Shown in pieces: positions 1 through 8,467 of a DNA stretch of 64,000 nucleotides. The number at the start of each line of letters is the position of its first letter. The stretch's first letter is position 1. A model generated the notes under the pieces. It made no database searches. It was not told the origin of the DNA and worked only from the letters and a program-made list of their open reading frames with translations. The position numbers and the translations under genes are program-made. The stretch comes from Ditylenchus dipsaci (Eukaryota; Nematoda; Chromadorea; Rhabditida; Anguinidae): the NCBI GenBank assembly GCA_004194705.1, contig SADC01000032.1:310001-374000 (forward strand), written 5' to 3'.

Positions 1-707
1 ACCTGAATTTTCATGTACAGACTATAAAGATTAACAAAAGAAAACCTTTTGGAGCAGTCGACGACAGCCGTGGCATTCAAGGAGTGGTTGTGGTGACGAT
101 CCACGTAGACATGCTCAAATTTTTAGGAGCGACGACCTTGACCAAAGTTCCATCAATAGCACCACAGATGTTTGGCATACTTTAGCACATTTCCCGAAAA
201 GTCTCTAGCAATTCTTCGACATCCAGCTTCTGTTGATGGCCATCCAATTTGATCATTCAGAACCTTGTTCAGCATACAGGTGACGTGTTTGATTATTCGG
301 CAAATAGAGGCTTTATCAGGACCTGAAAGAGTACGAATATGAAAAATTCAGCAATTGCAACTTTTAATCAACTGACCTCTGCATCTCCTAGAATGTTTAG
401 AAGTGAATTCGATGCGTAGAATCGGAGAGCGACAAGAAGGCGATTCCATGGCGGAATGATATGTAATCCCTCTCGCTGAGTGACAATCAAAGGCCCAACC
501 AACTGCAAGAGCTTTTCCACCTCTGACTTTGTAAACCGAAACCTATAAACATTAAGGACATATGTGTTTAAAAGTGCAAACATAGTGAGCACTAACCTTT
601 CTTGAACTGAGCATCGTATAAGTTGGTGTTGCTAAGTAGACTGCGGAAACGCTTCTTTTTGTTTGCTCTAGCTCTTCTTCCTCACTGCTGCTGTCATAGA
701 TATTCAT
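1..707 (-). CDS. PIF/Harbinger (HARBI1-like) transposase, partial
   Basis: DDE transposase of the PIF/Harbinger superfamily, a nuclease-type protein for DNA transposition. Exons on the minus strand: 707-597 (ATG, then acidic SSSEEEEE-type start), 542-377 and 322-1, joined by GT-AG introns. Exon 2 reads FTKSEVEKLLQLVGPL and LLVALRFYASNS, the usual N-terminal helical region. Exon 3 contains the segment carrying the first catalytic Asp (CGAIDGTLVKVVAP), then HNHSLNATAVVDCSKRF. The second Asp and the final acidic residue would lie left of position 1. At least two single-base deletions break the frame (near the end of exon 1 and around 140-150), so it is either decayed or carries assembly indels. 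Expected full length is about 350 aa; roughly 200 aa are seen. It could be a domesticated HARBI1 copy rather than a transposon; no terminal repeats are visible. Confidence 0.75.
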
Positions 708-1009
708 AACTGCCTAAAAGATCTGTGATTAATGAAAGCGGTCTGTAATCAATGAAACTGAGTTCGACTACTGAGGGTAAATTAAAACCAACAATGAACG
801 TGGGTACCACTTCGTAGGTATATTCCCCTATTACTACCAAATTTGAGAAACAGTCAAAATATCACAATTGCTCTGTAAAATCGCAAAAAATACTCAAAAA
901 TTTGAATTCTACGCAAAAAATTGCATCTAGAAATGACCAAAACCGAAAAAAAAATTTACTTTCAACTTTCACAAAAATCGGACCACCTATTTTCACCCAC
1001 CGATTTTTA
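708..1009. other. Unassigned spacer upstream of transposase
   Basis: AT-rich sequence 5' of the transposase. It would contain the promoter or the right terminal repeat if the element is mobile. I see no ORF, tRNA or clear inverted repeat in it. Confidence 0.4.
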
Positions 1010-1171
1010 CCGTATACTTTCAACTTTCAACTTTACACTTTCAAGTGTTGCAACACTTTCACTTTCAACTTTCTACTTTCAACTTTCAACTTTCACAAAT
1101 TTCACTTTCAACTGTTGCAACACTTTCACTTTCAACTTTCAACTTTCAACTTTCGACTTTCAACTTTCAAC
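1010..1171. repeat. (CTTTCAA)n minisatellite
   Basis: Imperfect tandem array of the 7-mer CTTTCAA, interrupted by two TGTTGCAACACTTTC segments. It directly abuts the left LTR of the next element, where a normal left flank would be expected. The open frames across it are repeat artefacts. Confidence 0.8.
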
Positions 1172-1335
1172 TGTTGCAATAGGCCCAGTTATTGTTGAGT
1201 CGTGTAATTGTCGTGTTGTGCTATAAACCGTTCTCTGTTATTATTGTGTGCTATTAGTTTTGAGAACCACATAAGCGCTTGTTCCATCCCATTAGGTCCC
1301 ATATCATATACATTCATTCATATCCCATTACAACA
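1172..1335 (+). repeat. 5' LTR, internally deleted
   Basis: From CAGTTATTGTTGAGTCG to TACAACA it is nearly identical to the right LTR; the first part of the 227-bp LTR is missing or replaced. Confidence 0.7.
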
Positions 1336-1337
1336 TT

Positions 1338-1362
1338 TGGCGCAGTCGGCAGGATTCGAACC
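1338..1362 (+). other. Primer-binding site for tRNA-Ser
   Basis: TGGCGCAGTCGGCAGG continuing into ATTCGAACC is complementary to the 3' end of an animal tRNA-Ser: CCA, the acceptor strand GACTGCG and the T arm GGTTCGAATCCTGCC. The match is about 25 nt, longer than the usual 10-18. Confidence 0.75.
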
Positions 1363-1970
1363 TACGCGGGCAAAGCCCAATTGATTTCCAAATTCAAATT
1401 CAGGTTCGTGTCACAGGATCCACGTGAATCAAATGAAGAAGCGGTTTGCCCTGGATGATCCTCTCTTTGATAGTGGCCAGCCTGCTCATGGTGCTCGTGG
1501 AAATGCAAGTGGAAATGGTGCTCCTCAGAATACTTCATCCAATCGTCATCAAAATTCTGGTAGTATTAGAATTATTCCTACACAGCATTCTCCCACCCCT
1601 CAGACAATCCTCTCGATTTAGACAACCCCCATTAGATTAATTCATGACCCTAAGACAAAGCAGTGGACTAGGTCGAGGGTTAACTTGACATAGGGGAGAA
1701 GAGCAAGACACCTATTTAATACATGCATTTTATTTCTTCATCTCATTTGTTTGATACTGGCTGTGCATGTATCTATTGCATAGGAGCTATGTCTTCGCGG
1801 GATGTAGTCTCCGGTTTCCTAGTAACTACGGCGAACGGTTCCATTAAGTCCATGTAGTAAAATAAATGTCTTGTTGTGTTTCTTTGTATTGGTGTTCTTG
1901 TCTCTTTCCTCTGTGCCTTTCATTACTGCGGTCATCTTAAAATTCTATGGTTAAAATTAAGCGAGGGAGA

Positions 1971-2197
1971 TGTTGTGAGGATTAATTTGAATACGTTTTT
2001 GTCTCGTATGGAATTCTATGTGACTGCATAGAATTCCTTATTTCATCAGTTATTGTTGAGTCGTGTAATTGTCGTGTTGTGCTATAAACCGTTCTCTGTT
2101 ATTATTGTGTGCTATTAGTTTTTGAGAACCACATAAGCGCTTGTTCCATCCCATTAGGTCCCATATCATATACATTCATTCATATCCCATTACAACA
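1971..2197 (+). repeat. 3' LTR (227 bp)
   Basis: Begins TGTTG and ends ACAACA, preceded by the purine-rich tract. Carries the same GTGTAATTGTCGTGTTGTG block as the left copy. Confidence 0.8.
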
Positions 2198-2306
2198 CGA
2201 GTCATTCGAAACAACTCGAAAGAGTACACTGATAGACGAAGAGAAGTGTCCCCCGCCAATTCTACTTTCGCACATTCCATTGCGCGCAAAAACCATGTTT
2301 CTTTAA
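2198..2306. repeat. Truncated TTAA-type MITE
   Basis: Matches the right part of the element at 6727-6918, including GCGCGCAAAAACCATG and a final TTAA at 2303-2306. Its left part was lost beyond the LTR insertion. Confidence 0.6.
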
Positions 2307-2804
2307 ATGAAGCTTTCTTGGATTGCTCTTGGTTCTTTTTTAAGACAAACAAATGGCAATGCTTGAAGCTTTCCGAGTTTGCTCTACTCCTTTTTGAACC
2401 CTTTAACACCGAGGAGCATATTCCTCTTCATGTCTCGACTTATTGCATGTTTGAACCACTTCCTCCTCTAGATCCTCGTGCATTTCTGGCTTTAGATTCC
2501 TCAATATTTTTGAGAACTGTCTCCGATTTTCCTCGTTTTCACCGTTGACTGTGGCATCTCGAATTCGCAAATAAATTTGTTTGAAAAAAGTTGCACATGG
2601 TCAGAATAAATAATTTTTTTGATTTATGCAGCAAATTTCTAGATTTTTACAGCAAACTATGAAAAAATTGTTTCCTTCATCTTGCATAGGTTTAGAAACC
2701 TTTCGATTTATTTTCACAAATTTTAAAGCTAGAATATTTTTCTTAACTCCTTATTGAAAAAAGACACAATTTTAGACAGACAGACATAGCATCTTTGTAT
2801 TTTC
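2307..2804. other. Unassigned spacer
   Basis: An open frame runs through part of this segment, but it starts inside repeat sequence and has no recognisable domain or splice signals. From 2570 the sequence is AT-rich without features. Confidence 0.35.
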
Positions 2805-4291
2805 TTAGCAAGTGATGCATTCGTAATCCACATTTACACACACATAGCTATATTGGAAAACCAGCAGTATGAAACCTATAGAATCAATCCAGAATTTGGA
2901 GACAGCAGAACTTAGGTTGTCAGCTATATAGTCGGGCTTGAATACATCATGGTTTTCCCACTGGTCCCTCCATTTGCCAGTCCTCACCTGGATGGCCTTG
3001 ATACCGATGTTCTGAGCGGCTGAGATGTCCGACACTATGTCATCTCCAATCATCACCACCTAAATAGCCTTTTTGATACTTTTTGAAAAAAAAACTCCAG
3101 TGCAGTCAACTCTCTATAAATCGGAACTCCTATAAATTGACACTTACAGCGAACCGGCACTGTGAAAAAGCCTAATTTGGTTGGCCGACAAAGAAATTAG
3201 ACACAGCTAAATCTAAACTTATTTCTTTTCAATTATCACTTTTCGAAATTATCGTGATAAGTGTGATAAGTAAAGCTAAAATACACATCACACACAGGGC
3301 CGCAATTCGGGGGGGGGGGGGTGGTCACAGAGGTAATTAACACCCCCCCCCCTTCGGGGCGGACGGAGGCCGAAGGGGCGGAAAAAAATTAGCCCCCTTC
3401 CTTGGCCGGTAAAATTAGCAAAAAATAGGCAAATTACCCCCCCCCCCCTTGAGAAAGTTGAAGTTACGGCCCTGATCACACATATAATGATAAATATTTT
3501 ACTTTTCACTTATCCGCTAGCTGAAATAACGCCCAGGGTGCCATATTCTATATGGCACAGTCAATGAAATTAATCATTCACCTGCTCTTTGGTCAGACCC
3601 ATGTCAGTGACAGCAGTCATGAAATACTTTTCTTCAGGCTTGCCCACCACAACATGTCTACAGTCAGTGGCATATTTGAGGGCCATGGCGTAACCGCCCA
3701 GATCCAGGCAAGGACCATCCACTCTTTGGTAGAACCTTCTGCAGATTTAACAACTTGAACAGAGCTACAATGAACATAAGTGCCTACCCACAACCCAGGG
3801 AAATCAGAAAATGGTCTTTGTTCGCGAGTAAGACTCGGAAGGCAGCATTCATGTTGGGATGGGTGAATTCGTCTTCAGCGTCCCCGACCACCACGCAGTT
3901 GGGCTCGGACAGATTGCACCCTGCGAATTCAGACACTATTCCTGAAATTGAGATTTTTTAAAGTTGCCATTGGAAATTTTTCCAAGTAATACCTTTGTGC
4001 ACTAACAGATGAGGCCTTAGGTTGTTAGCTTTGACATAGTTGGCGGCAACTGGTGCAGGGGTGAATATGTGTGCTGGGTCTAGGTCAAAGCCGAGCTTAG
4101 CCAGTTTTTCGGTCAATTTTGTTCTTGTGGATGTGCTTTCATTGCTCACAAATCTAACTTTGCTATGTGAATAGAGCCTGAAAGTTTATTTTTTGTAACA
4201 AGCAGGGTTTGGCCTTTTACCAAACCTTTTGGTCGCTTCAACAGATCCTTCAATAGCACAACCTCCATCGGACTGGAATTGTACAGGACTC
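2805..4291 (-). CDS. LHPP: LHPP-like HAD phosphatase, 5' incomplete
   Basis: Phospholysine phosphohistidine inorganic pyrophosphate phosphatase family (HAD superfamily, C2 cap), a cytosolic phosphatase. Minus-strand exons: 4291-4226 (GVLYNSS...GSVEATK), 4177-3993 (VRFVSNESTSTRTKL, LGFDLDPAHIFTPAPV, LRPHLLVHKG), 3941-3788 (NCVVVGDAEDEF...FLISLGCG), 3738-3582 (RFYQRVDGPCLDLGGYAMAL, HVVVGKPEEKYF) and 3059-2805 (VVMIGDDIVSDISAAQNIG, IQVRTGKW, DNLSSAV). All junctions are GT-AG and, apart from one indel in the first listed exon, their phases agree. HAD motif III Lys (VGKP) and motif IV acidic pair (GDD) are present. The first exon with the nucleophile Asp (DxSG in the family) is not found. The C-terminus beyond SKFWIDS is hydrophobic and unlike the family, so the last about 25 residues may be a wrong read-through. 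HDHD2 is the nearest alternative; the VRTGKW and GDDIVSD segments favour LHPP. Confidence 0.85.
3295..3474. mobile_element. hAT-type MITE with 8-bp TSD
   Basis: Terminal inverted repeats CAGGGCCGCAA / TTACGGCCCTG flank 180 bp with long C and G runs. The 8-bp direct repeat ATCACACA lies at 3287-3294 and 3475-3482. It sits in the LHPP-like intron 3060-3581. Its G and C tracts make a strong hairpin. Confidence 0.85.
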
Positions 4292-4399
4292 CTTCAAAAT
4301 TACTCTATTTTCCTTCAATAAAATTCAAAAAAACTTAACAGCATAGGAAATCGATCACAAATACAGTCGACGCTCGATTTAACGACACCCAAAAACGTG

Positions 4400-4620
4400 G
4401 TGGGCAGAACAGATAACTTTATCTGAACCGATAAATTTGTCTATCAGACAAAATTCAAACTATTTTTATCTGTCAGATAAAACTTTACCTGACAGATTAA
4501 ATTTTATCGGTCAGATAAAATTCGATTTTTAAATAAAAATTATTACAAAATTAAAGAATGGATATATTCTTGAAAAATAATTTGAATTGTATCTGATAGA
4601 TAAATTTATCTGTCAAAAAA
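4400..4620. repeat. ATCTGACAGATAAA palindrome cluster
   Basis: Several copies, in both orientations, of ATCTGACAGATAAA and CCGATAAATTTATC variants. A second, very similar cluster is at 50790-50920. Confidence 0.6.
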
Positions 4621-5319
4621 TTGTGTAACACACTTGCAAATCTATAGAAATTTTCAAGAATAATAGCGACTAAAATATTTGATGGGTTTCCAATCCCCAA
4701 AAAGTCAAGAAATTTAAAAATTTACAATTTTGGTAAGGATCAGTAAAGAATAATTTTTTTTCATTGTATATTGGACTTTAAGGTTTTGGAAATATGTTTC
4801 TGTCTAGATATATCAATGGATGATCTCAAAAGAAAAGGAATCTGGATACACTCCTTCGCTTTTGGACAAAATTTCATAATTGTATCCACGCAGCTGATTG
4901 TCGAAACTAAATTTGTTGCGGTACAATGGTTGTGGTTGAATATGGCAAGAAAGAAATAAACAATTTATTCTGGCATAAATTTCGCGATCTTTTTTTATTT
5001 TAAAATTTTTCGACCTTTTTAGGGGGTTAGCAATTGCAGTAGTTCCATATTTTTCATTTCTTTCGCAAATATGCGTTGGTCCTCCCTATGCTGCCTGGTC
5101 GACAAACTGGTACCTGTACGGGTGCTCTATGCTACCCTATAAGTAAGTGCCTGTAAAGTGATAGAGATGTGACAAAGCAGCGACCAAATTCTTAAAGCGG
5201 CCAAAAAACTTGAAAAAGCGGCCAAAAGGTGTTACATTCTGACGTAAGCCTTTTAAGATAGATAATAGTTTGAAAATACGGCAAAAAATGTTAATTTTTC
5301 CTGTTTTTCTCTTTATCTC

Positions 5320-5430
5320 TTAAATCCCGAAATTTCTTCGGGATTCGGACGGGACCCCGGACTTTATTTCCCAAAATCCCGACCCCGAATTTTTTTCGCT
5401 CGGAAATCCCGTCCCGAAGGCCGCTTTCTG
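5320..5430. repeat. TCCCGAA/TTCGGGA motif cluster
   Basis: Repeated ATCCCGAAATTTC, CGGGATTCGG and CCCGACCCCGAA motifs in both orientations, resembling subterminal arrays of hAT-like elements. No ends or target duplication were found. Confidence 0.45.
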
Positions 5431-5613
5431 TCTCTAGTTTTTAATTTTTCGGAGAAAAAATCTCAAGCTTCTAAAAAACGATTGTTAAAATATGAATTCT
5501 CGCGGTATTTGTGATCAGACTATTAAAACAGAATTCTAAAAGTCTTCAAAGATCAAGGTACAAAAGTATTACACTAGTTGGAATTGAATTTTTTGGGCGT
5601 CGTTAGGACTGTA

Positions 5614-6173
5614 TCTCACCCGGGCATATTCACTACAGCATCAAGTCACTCCTTCCACGGTCAATTTTTATTGATTTATACCAATTTATATGAAGCAGCT
5701 ACTATTTCACTATTTTTACACTATTTAAACAATAAATAACCTGTAATATCCAAAAGAAATCCCCTGACAGACTTCATCCAAAGCAGACCAGAGTCAGTAT
5801 TAGCAAATGAGCCACTTTCCTGCTCTTCCATTCTATCGCTACTGCATTAAAAAAGCAGCAACCAAGGAAACAATACAGATTACACTGCGAAATTGATCAA
5901 AGTTTGAATAAAATCAATTTCAAAAGATATTGTAGATATGATTGTTGGCAAAGTGATATAGAAAAAATATTTGAATAATTTTGCCAAAAATGTGCTTTCA
6001 TTTTTGTGAAAAAATGATACACTTTTTACCGTCTTCTTTTTGACTGCAGTCAACTCTCATAAAAATGTCATTTTCTCTAATTAAATTCCCATCTGTGTTT
6101 GGCGATTTTTTAATTCTCCATTTTTTAAGTTTTTTACCGATTATAATTTTGTTCTTCAAACTATGTTTGTCCA
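5614..6173. other. Unassigned spacer
   Basis: AT-rich. A half pogo-type terminus (CTGCAGTCAACTCTC) lies near 6045. No gene recognised. Confidence 0.35.
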
Positions 6174-6244
6174 TACAGTCAACTCTCGATATAGTGCGGT
6201 CGCTGTGTACCAGAAAAAGCGCACTATATCGAGAGTTAACTGTA
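6174..6244. mobile_element. 71-bp pogo-type micro-MITE
   Basis: TACAGTCAACTCTCGATATA at the left and its near-perfect inverted complement ending TAACTGTA at the right, with about 15 bp between the arms and TA at each end. Confidence 0.75.
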
Positions 6245-6488
6245 CATAAGATTTTATAGGTCTTACTGAGAATGGCCAATGTTTACCAATCCACAGCCAG
6301 TTTGTCCGCCAGAAGAGCTGCGTATAGTTCTGAAGAAGATAAGTCAATGTGGAACTTTTATGTGCAGTCAGTTTTTTTATTTTCACTCACTTCTTAAAAG
6401 GGCATACCAGCGCGTTACACTGCAATTAAGGCGGGGAGCCGTTTTTCATCAATCGTCCTTGTTTTCACTCGTTTCATGTCCAATTCTA

Positions 6489-6722
6489 GGGCCATGACCA
6501 CGCGTTGTGGATTGTCCACCGCCAATTCAAGAATTTTCGCCTAATCATTAAACTTCTGTGCGGATTTTTCAGCTTAGTTTCTAACGAAATAAGGCCTATA
6601 ATTTAATTTTAGGTATTGTTTCGTTAGAAACCAAGCTGAAAAATACGCACAGAAGTTCAATGATTAGGCGAAATTTTTTGAATTGGCGGTGGACAATCGT
6701 GGACGTAGACGGCAATGGCCCT
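6489..6722. mobile_element. TTAA MITE family A, nested
   Basis: Inverted arms of about 105 bp around TAGAATTTAATTTTAGG-type centre. Outer ends GGGCCATGACC / GGCAATGGCCC; right TTAA at 6723-6726, left site degenerate (TCTA). Relatives at 16368-16594, 45258-45488 and 51822-52275, and a half copy at 10320-10457. Confidence 0.75.
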
Positions 6723-6726
6723 TTAA

Positions 6727-6918
6727 AGGATCATGTTTTTTGCGCGCAGTTGCATGACTAGAATTTGGTTTTGGTGGGGCACAGTTCTCTTTAGTCTCTC
6801 ACTATACTCTTTCGAGTCGTTCGAAACAACTGAAAAGAGTGCAGTGCTGGACGAAAGAGAACTGTCCTCCGCCAATTCGAATTTCGGACATGCCGCTGCG
6901 CGCAAAAACCATGCTTCT
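6727..6918. mobile_element. TTAA MITE family B, nested
   Basis: Ends AGGATCATGTTTTTTGCG / GCGCAAAAACCATGCTTCT with TTAA at 6723-6726 and 6919-6922. It shares its left TTAA with the preceding element. A truncated relative is at 2198-2302. Confidence 0.75.
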
Positions 6919-7241
6919 TTAAGGCCCGGTCCCCATGAGTGAGGATTTTTTCCGCTTTCCTCACTCAAAAATGGCCAGCAATTTCTTTCTCTCATGACTG
7001 TTTTCTATAAACGTTCTGTCTAATCCGAGAAAAGTTTTCTGCCTACTTTTTGAAAGTAGGATCAAGTCATAAATATCAAATTTGACATGAAACGAGTGAA
7101 AACAAGGACGGTTGTTGAAAAACTGCTGCTACCCGCCTTAATTTGCAGTGTAACGCGCTGGTATGCCCTTTTAAAGGGGCGTTCCCGGTGCGATCAAGAA
7201 ACGAGCAACAGGATGTGGCGAGAAATTCGCCTGATTTCAAA

Positions 7242-7428
7242 TACAGTCGACGATCGATATAACGTCCCTCGAGGACCGGCCAAAATAGGTCGTTGTATCG
7301 AGCGGACGTTATATCGAGCGTTCATTTGACTAAATTTTAGTCAAAGCTGACCAAATTCGTGATTTTTTCGGGACGTTATATCGAGCGGGACGTTATATCG
7401 GGGGTCGTTATATCGAGCGTCGAATGTA
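7242..7428. mobile_element. Pogo-type MITE
   Basis: TACAGTCGACGATCGATATA at left; GAGCGTCGAATGTA at right, with three extra copies of the ATATCGAGCG motif inside the right half. Confidence 0.65.
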
Positions 7429-7497
7429 GTCATAGCTTCTTTCATGACGTTACATTTACAAACCGTTTTTACGATTCTTTTTTAGCCCGAAATTAAA

Positions 7498-8076
7498 AAG
7501 CCCCCTGCGCCTCCTTCTGGGGCTTGGGGGCTTGGAGTTAAGATGCGCACACCCACATACCTTAGACACAAATCACTCGGAAGTGACTCTGGATGCATGA
7601 AAAATATCAGAGTTATTTATGCGGTAGGCCCCGGAATTCAAAATATGTTCAAATTACATCTTTTTGAGGTCTCAAAGTACCCTTTTGAAACGATAAAAAA
7701 GTTGTTTCCTAACAATTTCCGCACTAAAAAGTGAAGTTCTCAACAAAAAAAAATAGTTACCGAAGATTGACCAACTGCCTTGGTCCCCCAAGGTGATTAA
7801 ACCAAAAAGGGTACCTATACATCTTAAAAAAAAAAAAAAAAAAGATGGAATTTGAACATAGTTTTGTTAGCTGCGGCCTACCGCATAAAGAAACTCTGGT
7901 ATGCATATTGTTTTTATGCATCCAGAGTTACTCCGAGTGATTGGTGTCTAAGGTACGTGGGTGTGCGCCCCCTTCGGGTGCGCAGGGGGCTTGGTTGGTT
8001 AGAGATGCGCGCACTCACTTACCTTAGACATAATTCTAGAGAGACTCTTGATCAGAATGCATTCAGGCAGTAGTCC
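7498..8076. repeat. Two foldback cores in inverted orientation
   Basis: Core copies at 7498-7652 (minus) and 7851-8076 (plus) of the recurring palindromic core. Marks: TACCTTAGACACAAATCACT, GGATGCATGAAAA, GCGGTAGGCCCC, and in the second copy CGCACTCACTTACCTTAGAC. Both copies are incomplete. Confidence 0.7.
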
Positions 8077-8467
8077 CCAGTTAGGGGTACCCAGATGGTG
8101 GTCTTCTAAACTTGAGGTGAAGAAGATTTCAAATTCTGTCTGTCGGCCGGTCACTTGAGTGTCATAAGTCGACTGTTCTATGATAATTTACATACTGCTT
8201 TCATAATTTGGCGCTTAAGTCACCCTAGTATACCATATTTGAAGCTCAGGAAAAGTCGATATGCTAAAACAGGATTTCCAGAAAAGTTGAAATCAGACGA
8301 ATTTCTCGCTGCGCCTGTAGCTAACTTCCCTTAATGGCTTGTTCACGTACTTCGAATAACCATAATTAAAAAACACGGAAAAAATTTGTTTCACATGTAA
8401 CTCGCTCCAAGACCAATTCTTGCTTCCAAAGTAAAACTGGCATTATTTAAATCAAACTAAATTGTAG

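Larger units (their letters stand above)
1172..2197 (+). mobile_element. Non-autonomous LTR retrotransposon (TRIM-like)
   Basis: Two direct LTRs flank about 635 bp of interior without reverse transcriptase. The right LTR is 1971-2197 (TGTTGTGAGG ... TACAACA). The left copy matches it from 1186 to 1335 and probably starts at TGTTG 1172, with an internal deletion of about 60 bp. A primer-binding site follows the left LTR and a purine tract (GCGAGGGAGA) precedes the right one. The only interior frame is a short leader-like peptide at 1424-1621. It is inserted in an older repeat that resembles 6793-6922. No target duplication is visible because the left flank is replaced by the minisatellite. Confidence 0.75.
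4362..5613. mobile_element. Candidate pogo-like element with degenerate ends
   Basis: Starts TACAGTCGACGCTCGATTT followed by AACGACACCC; ends GGGCGTCGTTAGGACTGTA. The outer CAGTC and inner CGACNCCC blocks are shared, but the right end lacks the middle. No transposase is seen inside. It holds an AT-rich palindromic cluster (4400-4620) and a CCCGAA-type cluster (5320-5430). The 62-aa frame at 4771-4959 has no recognisable domain. Confidence 0.45.
6398..7170. mobile_element. TTAA foldback (piggyBac-like), host of two others
   Basis: Ends AAGGGCATACCAGCGCG / CGCGCTGGTATGCCCTT with TTAA at 6394-6397 and 7171-7174. Arms of about 90 bp match to TTTCATGTC / GACATGAAA. Two further TTAA elements lie inside, so it is the oldest insertion here. 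Confidence 0.75.

Noticed and set aside
902..1226. Two overlapping ORFs of about 100 aa rich in TFN/LSTF
   Set aside because: They are translations of the (CTTTCAA)n repeat in different frames.
2176..2548. Overlapping 77- and 135-aa ORFs
   Set aside because: They start in LTR or MITE repeat sequence and have no family signal.
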